A stretch of DNA of 64,000 nucleotides from positions 1-64,000 of the forward strand of contig NZ_JABMJG010000012.1 in the NCBI RefSeq assembly GCF_013376045.1. Reading direction: 5' to 3'. The notes under the pieces are model-generated. The model did not search any database and was not told the origin of the DNA. It worked only from the letters and a program-made list of their open reading frames with translations. Shown here piece by piece: positions 45,522 to 53,648 of the stretch (its first letter is position 1; every line of letters starts with the position of its first letter). The DNA is from Variovorax sp. SG517 (GTDB taxonomy: Bacteria > Pseudomonadota > Gammaproteobacteria > Burkholderiales > Burkholderiaceae_C). Both the position numbers and the translations under genes were made by a program.

Positions 45522-46013
45522 TCACGCGCTGCGTGACATGGCAACCTTGTGCAGAAGCTCGATCAAGATCATTTGCTCGCCCTTGGAGAGGTTGCCGAGC
45601 GCCTGCTGCTCTCCTTCGATGACCGACCGCGTCGCGCTGCTCGCAAGGGTGGCGCCGGTCGGGGTGGTGCGAAGGTGCTGGGCCCTGCGGTCCGTTGCGT
45701 GCGGCGTGCGGCGGATCAACTCTCGCCGTTCGAGCCGTTCGAGCCATGCGGCGATGTTGGGTGCCGTGACCGCGAGCGCCTTCGCCAGGCGGGCGGCCGA
45801 CACGTCGGGGTTTTCGTGGATCAGGCACAGCACCGTGAACTCGACCGGGCGCAGGTCGAAAGGTGCGCCCACTCGCTCGGCGAACACTGCGTCGGTGACG
45901 ATCGTCGCCTGTGCGAGCTGATAGCCGAGCACGTGATGCAGGGACGCTTCGACCAGCCGGCCGGCTGGTGTGGCGTCTACCGGATTGCTTCTGTTCTTGG
46001 GCATTCCGGGCAT
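45522..46013 (-). CDS. MarR family transcriptional regulator
   Basis: This 163-residue winged-helix regulator has the family's FTVLCLIHENPDVSAARLAKAL...NIAAWLERLERRELIRR recognition region at about 55-100 and a wing TDRRAQHL. It is divergent from the tannase/feruloyl esterase gene, with two inverted repeats in the 157-base gap (46099-46110 and 46117-46135). By analogy with other MarR regulators of hydroxycinnamate genes it probably represses the esterase until an aromatic acid or ester is present (inference). ATG 46013 is used; 46004 is also possible. Confidence 0.87.
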   Translation of the reverse strand: MPGMPKNRSNPVDATPAGRLVEASLHHVLGYQLAQATIVTDAVFAERVGAPFDLRPVEFTVLCLIHENPDVSAARLAKALAVTAPNIAAWLERLERRELIRRTPHATDRRAQHLRTTPTGATLASSATRSVIEGEQQALGNLSKGEQMILIELLHKVAMSRSA

Positions 46014-46098
46014 TGTCGTTCGGCCTCCAAGTGATTCACTGCCTGATCTAACTGAATCAGGGGTCGTGCTGGGAATGCAAACTGCTTAATGGAAAACC

Positions 46099-46135
46099 AT
46101 AACTGGTTATCTTTGATAGTTAAGTAGATTAACTA
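46099..46135. promoter_or_regulatory. Inverted repeats in the MarR/tannase intergenic region
   Basis: ATAAC-TG-GTTAT (46099-46110) and TAGTTAA-GTAGA-TTAACTA (46117-46135) are exact inverted repeats. The second has the size and AT-rich character of a MarR operator. Both lie 36-72 bases before the esterase start codon. Confidence 0.6.
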
Positions 46136-46170
46136 ATTGGCGCTGAATCCAGGCGTCAAAGGAGACATTC

Positions 46171-47958
46171 TTGAAGACCTCTGCATCCCTGATATTTGTC
46201 GCTTCGTTGCTGACCGCCTGTGGCGGAGGAAATGGCGGTGGCAGCTTTCTCGCCTCGTTCCCCGCGACCGGCACGCCGACGAGCACCCCGCCGGCCGGCA
46301 ACGGCAATCCCGTGACGCCTCCTCCCGACAATCCGGCGCCGCCCGTCGAGACACTGCCGGTGCTCGGCGCGGCCACCGGCGCGGCGCTCATCGATTGCGC
46401 CTCGCTCGCCGGCTTCACCTTTGCTAACACGACCATCACCGCAGCCAATTCGATTGCCGCCGGCGCTCTGAGCGTCGCAGGCAAGCCGGTAGGGGCGCAC
46501 TGCCAGGTGCGCGGATCGATGTATCAGCGCACGAGTCCGGTCGATGGCCAGAGCTATGCGATCGGCTTCGAGATGCGTTTGCCGGTGAACTGGAACGGGC
46601 GGTATTTCTATCAAGCCAACGGGGGGCTCGACGGCAGCATCGGCACTGCTGCCGGGCCGGTGGGCGGAGGCGGCGTTCTGGACAACGCGCTGAACAAGGG
46701 CTTCGCCGTGATCAGCTCCGACGCGGGGCACGCGGCACCCACGCCGTTCTTCGGCATCGACCCGCAGGCCCGCCTCGACTACGGCTACCAGGCGGTCGGC
46801 AAGCTCACGCCGATGGCGAAGGCGTTGATCGCGTCGGCCTACGGAAAGGGCCCGGACCGCTCCTACATCGGCGGTTGCTCCAATGGCGGGCGCCACACGA
46901 TGGTCGCCATGTCGCGCTATGCGGACGACTACGACGGCTTCCTGGTGGGCGACCCCGGCTTCCGGCTTCCCCTTGCGGCCTCCGCCAACATCGTCGGCGC
47001 CCAGAACTACAACGCCCTGGCAACCACCCCGGGCGATCCGGGCACGGGCTTCACGCTGGCCGAACGCACCCTGGTCTCCAACGCAGTCCTTGCCAAGTGC
47101 GACGCCCTCGACGGCACAACCGACGGCATCGTGCAGGACACCGGCGCATGCCAGGCGGCTTTCTCCATCGACCGCGACGTTCCCACCTGCAGCGGCTCGC
47201 GCGATGGCACATGCCTCTCTGCCGACCAGAAGCTTCGCATCGGGCAGCTCTTCGCGGGCGCGCTCGACGGCGGCGGAAAGAAGATCTATGCGAGCTTTCC
47301 CTTCGATGCAGGCCTGAACACCACCGGCTGGTCGTCGTGGAAGTTCTCGAATTCATTGAACCTCGATTCGGGCGCGGTCGCCTTCGTCTGGCAGGTGCCG
47401 CCCGAGAACCCGTCCGGCTTCAATGGCCCCAACTTCACGCTCACGGCCAACATCGATTCGATCCTCGCGAAGATCACCTCGACCGACGGGCTCTACACCG
47501 AGAACTCGCTTTCGTTCATGACGCCGCCGAACCCGACCGATCTGAGCCGCTTGAAGAAGCGCGGCGCCAAGGTCATGGCCTATCACGGGACGAGCGATCC
47601 CATCTTCTCGAGCGACGACACGCAGCACTGGTATGACCAGCTGACCGCGGCCAACGGCGGCGATGCATCCAACTTCGCGCGCTTCTATCGGGTGCCCGGA
47701 ATGAACCACTGCTCCGGCGGCCCGACCACCGACCAGTTCGACATGCTCGCTCCGCTCGTCAACTGGGTGGAGAAGGGCGAGGCCGCCGATTCCGTCGTCG
47801 CTTCGGCGCGCGGTGCAGGCAACGCGGGCGGCGTGAACGGGGATGTTCCCGCAGGCTGGTCGCCCACCCGCACCCGGCCGCTCTGCGCTTACCCGAAGGT
47901 TGCGCGCTACAAGGGCACGGGCGATATCGAGAAGGCCGAGAGTTTCAGCTGCCAATGA
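46171..47958 (+). CDS. Tannase/feruloyl esterase family lipoprotein (MHETase-related)
   Basis: This 595-residue secreted or outer-membrane ester hydrolase of the tannase family (which also contains MHETase) starts at TTG 46171 with an AAAGGAGA ribosome site. It has a lipobox LTAC at Cys17, a Gly- and Pro-rich linker to about residue 60, then the alpha/beta-hydrolase domain. The nucleophile is Ser237 in GGCSNGGR, the Asp lies in HGTSDPIFS, and the His in MNHCSGGP near the end. Several cysteines are placed as in family disulphides, including one directly before the catalytic Ser and one beside the catalytic His. Likely substrates are aromatic esters; which one is unknown. Confidence 0.85.
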   Translation: MKTSASLIFVASLLTACGGGNGGGSFLASFPATGTPTSTPPAGNGNPVTPPPDNPAPPVETLPVLGAATGAALIDCASLAGFTFANTTITAANSIAAGALSVAGKPVGAHCQVRGSMYQRTSPVDGQSYAIGFEMRLPVNWNGRYFYQANGGLDGSIGTAAGPVGGGGVLDNALNKGFAVISSDAGHAAPTPFFGIDPQARLDYGYQAVGKLTPMAKALIASAYGKGPDRSYIGGCSNGGRHTMVAMSRYADDYDGFLVGDPGFRLPLAASANIVGAQNYNALATTPGDPGTGFTLAERTLVSNAVLAKCDALDGTTDGIVQDTGACQAAFSIDRDVPTCSGSRDGTCLSADQKLRIGQLFAGALDGGGKKIYASFPFDAGLNTTGWSSWKFSNSLNLDSGAVAFVWQVPPENPSGFNGPNFTLTANIDSILAKITSTDGLYTENSLSFMTPPNPTDLSRLKKRGAKVMAYHGTSDPIFSSDDTQHWYDQLTAANGGDASNFARFYRVPGMNHCSGGPTTDQFDMLAPLVNWVEKGEAADSVVASARGAGNAGGVNGDVPAGWSPTRTRPLCAYPKVARYKGTGDIEKAESFSCQ

Positions 47959-48007
47959 AAGGCTTCGCGGCTGGTAGCACTCGGCCCGTGAGCGAACTGC
48001 GTGGCCG

Positions 48008-48075
48008 TACTGCGCCCGTCACGCCGAATGAGGCGTGATCGGGTTTAGCAGCCCGAAGCAACCTCTGCGACGCAA
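48008..48075 (+). repeat. 68-bp duplicated element, copy 1 (possible structured RNA)
   Basis: The 68 bases are identical to 48974-49041. They contain CACGCC-GAATGA-GGCGTG inside a CCCG/CGGG outer stem. The same CGGG can also pair with a downstream CCCG around TTTAGCAG, so two exclusive hairpins share one arm. A terminator follows at once (48080-48098). No protein is supported here. Confidence 0.7.
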
Positions 48076-48079
48076 TCGA

Positions 48080-48098
48080 CCCGCTTCGGCGGGTTTTT
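48080..48098 (+). terminator. Rho-independent terminator after repeat copy 1
   Basis: CCCGC, loop TTCG, GCGGG, then T5CT3. It may end both the element and the upstream esterase transcript. Confidence 0.85.
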
Positions 48099-48140
48099 CT
48101 TTGCCCGCCGGCATGTATTCCGCGCGTAGCGTCAACGGCC

Positions 48141-48887
48141 TCAGGGCATCCGGCCAGTGGCGAGTGCGCTCGCCCAGTCCGGCCTGCCATTGGTCATCGC
48201 AAGCGCCGCCATGCTCGCGTGGTCGTAGGGCACTGAGATCAGCGTCACAGCCCAGCTTTCGTTCGCCAGCCGCTCGACGATGGCATAGCGCGCATCGGGC
48301 GAGCCCGTCTCGACGACGTGCGGATGCGGGTGGATGTCGTCATAAGCCTGCAGCCCGACGCTGCCCGGATTGACGATCAGCTGCCCGCCAGAAGCGCGAA
48401 CCACGCGCGGCACGTGCGTGTGCCCGCAGGCGACGAGCCGTACCTGCGCATCGACCGTGCCGAGCCGCGCATCGATCTCGGCCATCGTGGCCGGCCTGAG
48501 CAGCGAAGGCTCGACCGTCTCCAGGAAGTAGTGCAGATCGCTGTCGGGCGTGCCGTGGCACAGCAGCACCTCGGCGCTCAATCGCAGGCTGCGTTCGAGC
48601 GAGGCCATCCACGCGAACTCCTGAGGGCCTAGTCGCGCGTGCGCGAACTCGTCGGACGCGCCGCGTTTGCCGGCAGGAAGGGTGAGCACCTGGCGCTCGT
48701 GGTTGCCCGCGAGATGCGTCCAGTCCTGCGCCATCAGGAAACGTGCGGTTTCCAGCGGCATCAGCGGGCCGGAGAGGCTGTCGCCCAGGTTGACGACGGT
48801 ATCGACGCCGCGGCGGCCGACGTCATCGACGACGGCTTCGAGTGCGGGAAGGTTTCCGTGGATGTCGGAGACGATGGCAATGCGCAT
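48141..48887 (-). CDS. Metallophosphoesterase (YfcE-like)
   Basis: This 248-residue calcineurin-type phosphoesterase has the metal-binding motifs in order: SDIHGN (about 7-12), GDSLSGP, GNHE, LLCHGTPD and CGHTHVPR. Members cleave phosphodiesters or phosphomonoesters, and the substrate is not known for this branch. ATG 48887 starts MRIAIVSDIHGN, the family opening. It lies between the two copies of the 68-bp element on the opposite strand. Confidence 0.87.
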   Translation of the reverse strand: MRIAIVSDIHGNLPALEAVVDDVGRRGVDTVVNLGDSLSGPLMPLETARFLMAQDWTHLAGNHERQVLTLPAGKRGASDEFAHARLGPQEFAWMASLERSLRLSAEVLLCHGTPDSDLHYFLETVEPSLLRPATMAEIDARLGTVDAQVRLVACGHTHVPRVVRASGGQLIVNPGSVGLQAYDDIHPHPHVVETGSPDARYAIVERLANESWAVTLISVPYDHASMAALAMTNGRPDWASALATGRMP

Positions 48888-48973
48888 GTGCCGATTCTGA
48901 GGGAATCGCGAACCGAGTCGCCGCCACGAACACCAATGCCGAGTCGCACGGCTGCGAGCCAACTGCATGGCTA

Positions 48974-49041
48974 TACTGCGCCCGTCACGCCGAATGAGGC
49001 GTGATCGGGTTTAGCAGCCCGAAGCAACCTCTGCGACGCAA
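48974..49041 (+). repeat. 68-bp duplicated element, copy 2 (possible structured RNA)
   Basis: This is a perfect copy of 48008-48075. Upstream similarity continues loosely for about 20 bases. A -10-like TATACT lies at 48972-48977 at its left edge. A terminator-like hairpin follows. The other parts of 48888-49228 contain a degenerate third element before the gene at 49229 and no other gene. Confidence 0.7.
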
Positions 49042-49070
49042 GCCGCAGTCTCCGCAGGACCTGCGGCTTT
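49042..49070 (+). terminator. Terminator-like hairpin after repeat copy 2
   Basis: GCCGCAG (49042-49048) pairs with CTGCGGC (49061-49067), followed by TTTGT. The T-run is short, so this is a moderate candidate. Confidence 0.5.
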
Positions 49071-49144
49071 GTCATTCGTGCTTCCAGTTTTGGCGGCTCG
49101 GATGGGAGGGCTCGCGCCCTGCCGGTTTCTCGCAAGAGGTTGGC

Positions 49145-49222
49145 CGGTCTGCTAACCCGTCCGAGCTGCCGCCTCGTTTAGCAGCGGGTGTGGCGGTTTT
49201 TGCAAATCGCAACCTCTGGAGG
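49145..49222 (+). promoter_or_regulatory. Structured 5' leader related to the 68-bp element
   Basis: It contains GTTTAGCAGC and GCAACCTCTG in the same order as the 68-bp copies. Two exclusive stems are possible: GCTGC with GCAGC, or CCGCC with GGCGG. The GGAGG at its right end is the ribosome site for the GTG at 49229, so folding could affect translation (inference). Confidence 0.45.
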
Positions 49223-49228
49223 TCTTCC

Positions 49229-49609
49229 GTGACCAAGTCTGCCCGCGTGCTCAAGCACGCGCCGAAATCCGATACCGCTTCAACGCCGAAGCCGGTTCAT
49301 CCCCATTCAAACGCAAATGCCGAGTCGGCTGCCCTGCAGGCGGGCGACGACGTCGAGGGCATTCGCCAGGTGCACAGCGCCTACGTGTGCCTCGAAAAGC
49401 TCGTCGTTCCGATGCAGGTGAACGAGCGCGAGGAGATCTATCCGACGCGATCCGAATTCGGCGCGCTGTTCCGCCTGGTCAACGAGGAGCTGCAACGGCG
49501 AATCGAAGCTGCGGACAGCACGATCAGTTCTCTGCGCGATGCTCTGGGGAAATCAGTCAATCCGCCCCAGGCCGCCACACCTTCGCCAGCGCCGCCAGCT
49601 TGCCCCTGA
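49229..49609 (+). CDS. Protein of unknown function (small, XAC0095-like)
   Basis: This 126-residue protein starts at GTG 49229, with GGAGG at 49218. The N-terminal 45 residues are basic and Ser/Pro-rich. The core has a helical, slightly acidic pattern (DVEGIRQVHSAYVCLEKLVVPM, then FGALFRLVNEELQRRIEAADSTI) and a Pro-rich tail. It vaguely resembles XAC0095- or DUF3077-type small proteins, but I cannot confirm the family. Its end overlaps the convergent CorA-like gene by 53 bases. A leader related to the 68-bp repeats precedes it. Confidence 0.6.
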   Translation: MTKSARVLKHAPKSDTASTPKPVHPHSNANAESAALQAGDDVEGIRQVHSAYVCLEKLVVPMQVNEREEIYPTRSEFGALFRLVNEELQRRIEAADSTISSLRDALGKSVNPPQAATPSPAPPACP

Positions 49610-51245
49610 ACCCCAGCCTGTCGTTCGACAGCGCATCGATGAAGTCCGAGAGCCGCTGCGACTTCACCATCGTGTAGATCGTGAGCCAGGTCGTGGCGAC
49701 GAACACCACGCCGAACCACACGGCCTTGCGCCACAGCGGCGCCTCGGCCTCTGCCAGCAGGTTCATGCCGAGGAAGCCGGTGGTGATGGTGCCGATGAGG
49801 CCGAAGAGCGTGACAACCGTGAGCCGCACCACGGTGGCGGCTTGGCGGCGCAGGCTGTCGGCGTCGAGGTACGTGTTCATGTCGGCGATGCGCGCCTTGA
49901 CCTCGTCGTAGAGCGGATCGAGCCCGAGGTGCGTTGCGCACATGTGGGAGAGGGCGCGCACCTGCGCCTGCTCGGAGATCTCGTGGAACCAGTAGCGGTG
50001 CGTGAAGCGCAAGAAGCGCTCGAAGCTCGCGCGGATGGCGCGCTTGAACTGCTTCACGCTCGGCGTGCTGCGGATGTCCAGCCGCTTCAGCGCTTCCACC
50101 AGCTGGTCGGAGAACATCAGCAGCGAGGCCTTCTGGAAGTGCGCGATGAGGAACAGCAGGAAGTGCTGATGCCTGAACTGCGCGAGCACGCCGCGGTCGC
50201 GGCAGCAGAAGAACTCGGAGCGCGCGTCGCCCACCACGATGAGCGCGTGGCCGTTGCACAGGTAGCGCGTGTTGGGTGCGGCGCCCGCGTTCACCCAGAA
50301 GCGGTCGTAGCAGTACTTGTGCTCGAAGTCGGCGAGATGATGGTCGGCGTAGGGCAGGTGTGCGTCGGTGGCGCCTGCGCCGGTGACGAGCGCCAGCCGC
50401 ACGAAGTCGTCGCGCGTGAGGCGGCGCGGATCGTCGAGCGACAGATATGCCATCACCGGCATGCGGTAGTACTCGATCTGCCGGTAGCGCAGAACGCCCG
50501 CGTCTTCGGAATGGTCGCTAACGAGCGGCTGCATCAGGTAGGCCCAGTGCGCGGCGATGCGCGGTGCGCGGTGCTGCGCCACGTGCGAGAGAAAGGCCTC
50601 GCGCTGCTGCGCGTCGGAGCTCGCGAGCACGCGGCCGTCGACGCCCAGCCATTCGACGCTGGTCATGCAATGCAGCGCCGAACCGTCGGCTTCCCAGCCC
50701 GAGGGGTAGGCGCGGCCGAAGCGGTAGAGGATGTCCTGCGCCTGCGCGAGGCTCAGGTCGCTCGCGCCGACTTCGAGGTTGAGCATCACCACGTCGACGT
50801 CGAAAAAGAAGTAGAGGTCGCAATGGATCACGTCGAGCGTGACCGGTGCATCGCCCGGCTTCGACACGAGGCGCACGGCTGCGACGTCGTGGCGGCGGAA
50901 GATGCGCATGGGCGAGTCGCCGTCGCTCCCGTCGCCGTTGCCGCGCGAGCGGCCCTCGCCGTAGAGGAAGCGCTGCACGTACGGCAGGAAGCTCACGAAC
51001 TCGTTGTAGTGCCGTTCGTGGAAGCGGCTGCTGTCGCCGGTGTATTCGTCGACCTCCTCGCGCCAGGGCGATGCATCGCCCATCTCGCGCAGCACGTGCC
51101 ATGGCGCGTGATGGTGGCCGGCGTGCGGCGCGGGCATCAGCCGCAGGGGCCAGAGCAGCGCCTGCCTGAAGTGCTGCACGGTGGGCGCGCCCGTGGGGAG
51201 CGCATTCGCCTCTGTGGGCATGTTGGCCGCGGGTGGATTCAGCAT
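49557..51245 (-). CDS. CorA-like magnesium/divalent cation transporter
   Basis: This 562-residue protein has a long soluble N-terminal part and two C-terminal membrane helices, with the pore motif GMN in TGFLGMNLL near residue 510. It is much longer than ordinary CorA (about 320 residues) and resembles the large CorA-family proteins of betaproteobacteria, so the transported ion is not certain. The regulatory N-terminus is rich in acidic and aromatic residues. It is divergent from the kgu-type operon, with the PtxS-type operator in the 144-base gap. Confidence 0.82.
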   Translation of the reverse strand: MLNPPAANMPTEANALPTGAPTVQHFRQALLWPLRLMPAPHAGHHHAPWHVLREMGDASPWREEVDEYTGDSSRFHERHYNEFVSFLPYVQRFLYGEGRSRGNGDGSDGDSPMRIFRRHDVAAVRLVSKPGDAPVTLDVIHCDLYFFFDVDVVMLNLEVGASDLSLAQAQDILYRFGRAYPSGWEADGSALHCMTSVEWLGVDGRVLASSDAQQREAFLSHVAQHRAPRIAAHWAYLMQPLVSDHSEDAGVLRYRQIEYYRMPVMAYLSLDDPRRLTRDDFVRLALVTGAGATDAHLPYADHHLADFEHKYCYDRFWVNAGAAPNTRYLCNGHALIVVGDARSEFFCCRDRGVLAQFRHQHFLLFLIAHFQKASLLMFSDQLVEALKRLDIRSTPSVKQFKRAIRASFERFLRFTHRYWFHEISEQAQVRALSHMCATHLGLDPLYDEVKARIADMNTYLDADSLRRQAATVVRLTVVTLFGLIGTITTGFLGMNLLAEAEAPLWRKAVWFGVVFVATTWLTIYTMVKSQRLSDFIDALSNDRLGFRGKLAALAKVWRPGAD

Positions 51246-51306
51246 GGCATTGAAGTAGGCAGAAGGTGGGACAAAACGACCACCTAGGGGAATCCCTATG
51301 AAATCC

Positions 51307-51320
51307 TGAAACCGGTTTCA
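51307..51320. promoter_or_regulatory. PtxS/LacI-type operator TGAAACCGGTTTCA
   Basis: This perfect 14-base palindrome lies directly upstream of a -10-like TATAAG (51321-51326). It is the sequence reported, to my memory, for the PtxS regulator of Pseudomonas 2-ketogluconate genes. The LacI-family gene at 57238 is the obvious binder. Confidence 0.8.
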
Positions 51321-51389
51321 TATAAGCTGCAAGCATTGCTTTCAGGGTCTGCGCGCGTCTGCGCCGCGCAGCTTCAGGGTCCGCCCACC

Positions 51390-52061
51390 ATGAACTACCA
51401 GTTTCAATTCGACGCCGTCTTCGCCGCCTGGCCGCTGCTGCTCAAGGGCACGTGGATCACGATCCAGCTCTCGCTCGTTGCCACGGTGCTGGGGCTGGTG
51501 GTGGCCATCTTCTGCGCCTGGGGCAAGACCTCGGGCCCGGGCTGGCTGCGCTTCATCATCAATGCCTACATCGAGGTGATCCGCAACACGCCCTTCCTCG
51601 TGCAGCTGTTCTTTTTCTTCTTCGCGCTGCCGGCCATCGGGCTGCGCTGGTCGCCGCAGACGGCCGCGCTGGTGGCCATGGTGGTGAACCTGGGCGCCTA
51701 CGCCACGGAAATCATCCGCGCGGGCATCGAGTCGATTCCCAAGGGGCAGATCGAGGCGGGCAGGGCGCTGAACCTCAAGCCCTGGGAGATCTTCCGCTTC
51801 GTCATCATCAAGCCGGCGCTCAAGGCCATCTACCCGGCGCTCACGAGCCAGTTCATCTTGCTGATGCTGAGCTCGGCGGTGGTGTCGGTCATCTCGGCCG
51901 ACGACCTGACCTCGGTGGCGGCCAACCTGCAGTCGCAGACCTTCCGCAGCTTCGAGATCTACATCGTCGTGGCCGCCATCTACCTCGCGCTGGCACTGGC
52001 CTTCTCGGCCATGTTCAAGCTGATCTACAAGCGCACGCTCAACTACCCGGACCGCCGCTGA
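51390..52061 (+). CDS. PAAT-type ABC transporter permease 1
   Basis: This 223-residue permease of the polar-amino-acid ABC family has about five membrane spans, the RNTPFLVQLFFFFF motif and the EAA loop (EAGRALNLKPWEIF). It is the first gene after the PtxS-type operator. It pairs with the permease at 52101, the binding protein at 52823 and the ATPase at 53649. ATG 51390 is used; a TTG 54 bases upstream is in frame but overlaps the promoter. In the equivalent Pseudomonas operon this role is played by an unrelated MFS carrier. Confidence 0.88.
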   Translation: MNYQFQFDAVFAAWPLLLKGTWITIQLSLVATVLGLVVAIFCAWGKTSGPGWLRFIINAYIEVIRNTPFLVQLFFFFFALPAIGLRWSPQTAALVAMVVNLGAYATEIIRAGIESIPKGQIEAGRALNLKPWEIFRFVIIKPALKAIYPALTSQFILLMLSSAVVSVISADDLTSVAANLQSQTFRSFEIYIVVAAIYLALALAFSAMFKLIYKRTLNYPDRR

Positions 52062-52100
52062 TCACCCAGAGACACAGACGACGGACGGAGCAACAACACC

Positions 52101-52754
52101 ATGCGCACCTTCGGCTTTCCCGAATTCCTTTTCATCCTCGAAGCGGCCAAGTGGACGCTCGCGCTGTCGGCCATCGCCTTCGTGGGCGGCGCGATCCTGG
52201 GCCTGGCGCTGGCGCTGATGCGCACGTCGGAGTCGACGTGGGCGCGCGGCGCGTCGACCACCTTCATCCAGGTCTTCCAGGGCACGCCGCTGCTGCTGCA
52301 GCTGTTCCTGGTGTTCTTCGGCGCGCCGGTGCTCGGGCTGGACATCAACCCGTGGATCGCCGCCGGCGTGGCGCTCATCCTCAACAGCGGCGCCTTCCTC
52401 GGCGAGATCTGGCGCGGCTGCATCCAGGCCATTCCGCGCGGGCAGTGGGAGGCGGCGCAGGCCCTGAACCTCAAGTACTTCGACCGCATGCGCGACGTGG
52501 TGCTGCCGCAGGCCTTGAAGATCGCGCTCGCGCCCACGGTGGGCTACCTGGTGCAGATCATCAAGGGCACCTCGCTGGCGGCCATTATCGGCTTCGTGGA
52601 GGTCACGCGCGCGGGGCAGATCGTCAACAACGCCACCTTCCAGCCGCTCATCGTGTTCTCGGTGGTGGCGGCGATCTACTTCGTCATCTGCTGGCCGCTG
52701 TCGCTGCTGGCCGCGAGCATGGAGCGCAAGCGCGCCCGGGCCCTGGCCCGCTAA
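52101..52754 (+). CDS. PAAT-type ABC transporter permease 2
   Basis: This 217-residue permease has the same domain as the preceding gene, with FQGTPLLLQLFLVFFG and the EAA loop (EAAQALNLKYFDRM). The two would form a heterodimeric channel. It begins 39 bases after permease 1, and the ribosome site GGAG lies at 52087. Its last residues (ERKRARALAR) form a basic tail. Confidence 0.88.
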   Translation: MRTFGFPEFLFILEAAKWTLALSAIAFVGGAILGLALALMRTSESTWARGASTTFIQVFQGTPLLLQLFLVFFGAPVLGLDINPWIAAGVALILNSGAFLGEIWRGCIQAIPRGQWEAAQALNLKYFDRMRDVVLPQALKIALAPTVGYLVQIIKGTSLAAIIGFVEVTRAGQIVNNATFQPLIVFSVVAAIYFVICWPLSLLAASMERKRARALAR

Positions 52755-52822
52755 GCCCCTTTCGCTTTCTTGGTTCTTCGTTTTTCGTTCTTCGTTTCTC
52801 TTTCTTCCTCAGGAGACATCCA

Positions 52823-53620
52823 ATGACCCGTACCACCTCGCGCCGCGTCGCGCTCGCAGCCCTCGGCCTCGGCGCCGCCCTCACCGTGTTCGCTCCCTTC
52901 GCCTCGGCGCAGAGCGTGGCCGACATCAAGAAGAAGGGCGAGATCACCATCGGCATGCTGGTCGACTTTCCGCCCTACGGCACCACCGACGCGAAGAACC
53001 AGCCCGACGGCTACGACGCCGACGTGGCCAAGCTGCTGGCCAAGGACTGGGGCGTGAAGGCCAACATCGTTCCCGTGACCGGCCCCAACCGCATTCCCTT
53101 CCTGCTGACCAACAAGGTCGACCTGCTGGTGGCCTCGCTGGCCATCACGCCCGAGCGCGCCAAGCAGGTGCAGTTCTCGCAGCCCTACGCGGCCGCCACC
53201 ATCGTGCTGTACGGCGCGACCAAGACCCCCATCAAGGCCGCTGGCGACCTGAAGGGCCTGCGCGTGGGCGTGGCCCGCGCCTCCACGCAGGACGTGGCCG
53301 TGACCAAGGCCGCCCCCGAAGGCACCGAGATCCGCCGCTTCGACGACGACGCCTCCGCCATGCAGGCACTGATCTCCGGCCAGGTCGACGCCATCGGCTG
53401 CTCGGTGACCGTCGCAGCCCAGATCGCCAAGCGCGTGCCGGCCAACACCTTCGAGAACAAGTTCACGCTGGTGCAGCAGTCGATGGGCATCGCGATGCGC
53501 CCCGGCCAGGAAGAGCTGCACAAGGCGGTGAACGACTTCGTGCAGAAGAACACCGCCAATGGTGAGCTGAACAAGCTGTATCAAAAGTGGCTGCAGGCAG
53601 ACCTGCCCAAGATGCAATAA
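52823..53620 (+). CDS. ABC transporter substrate-binding protein, atypical ligand site
   Basis: This 265-residue periplasmic binding protein of the PAAT family has a Sec signal to about residue 30. It keeps the arginine that normally binds a carboxylate (Arg112 in TPERAK). The acidic residue that normally binds the alpha-amino group, at the +5 position of the VDA-x-x-x block, is Ser194 (DAIGCS), whereas the GlnH-like protein at 11362 has Asp there. That argues against an ordinary amino acid and fits an acidic, non-amino substrate such as a sugar acid. Cloned in the same transcript as kgu-type enzymes, it may bind 2-ketogluconate. Confidence 0.85.
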   Translation: MTRTTSRRVALAALGLGAALTVFAPFASAQSVADIKKKGEITIGMLVDFPPYGTTDAKNQPDGYDADVAKLLAKDWGVKANIVPVTGPNRIPFLLTNKVDLLVASLAITPERAKQVQFSQPYAAATIVLYGATKTPIKAAGDLKGLRVGVARASTQDVAVTKAAPEGTEIRRFDDDASAMQALISGQVDAIGCSVTVAAQIAKRVPANTFENKFTLVQQSMGIAMRPGQEELHKAVNDFVQKNTANGELNKLYQKWLQADLPKMQ

Positions 53621-53648
53621 GCAACCCCGAGGCTGAAGGAATCCTGGC

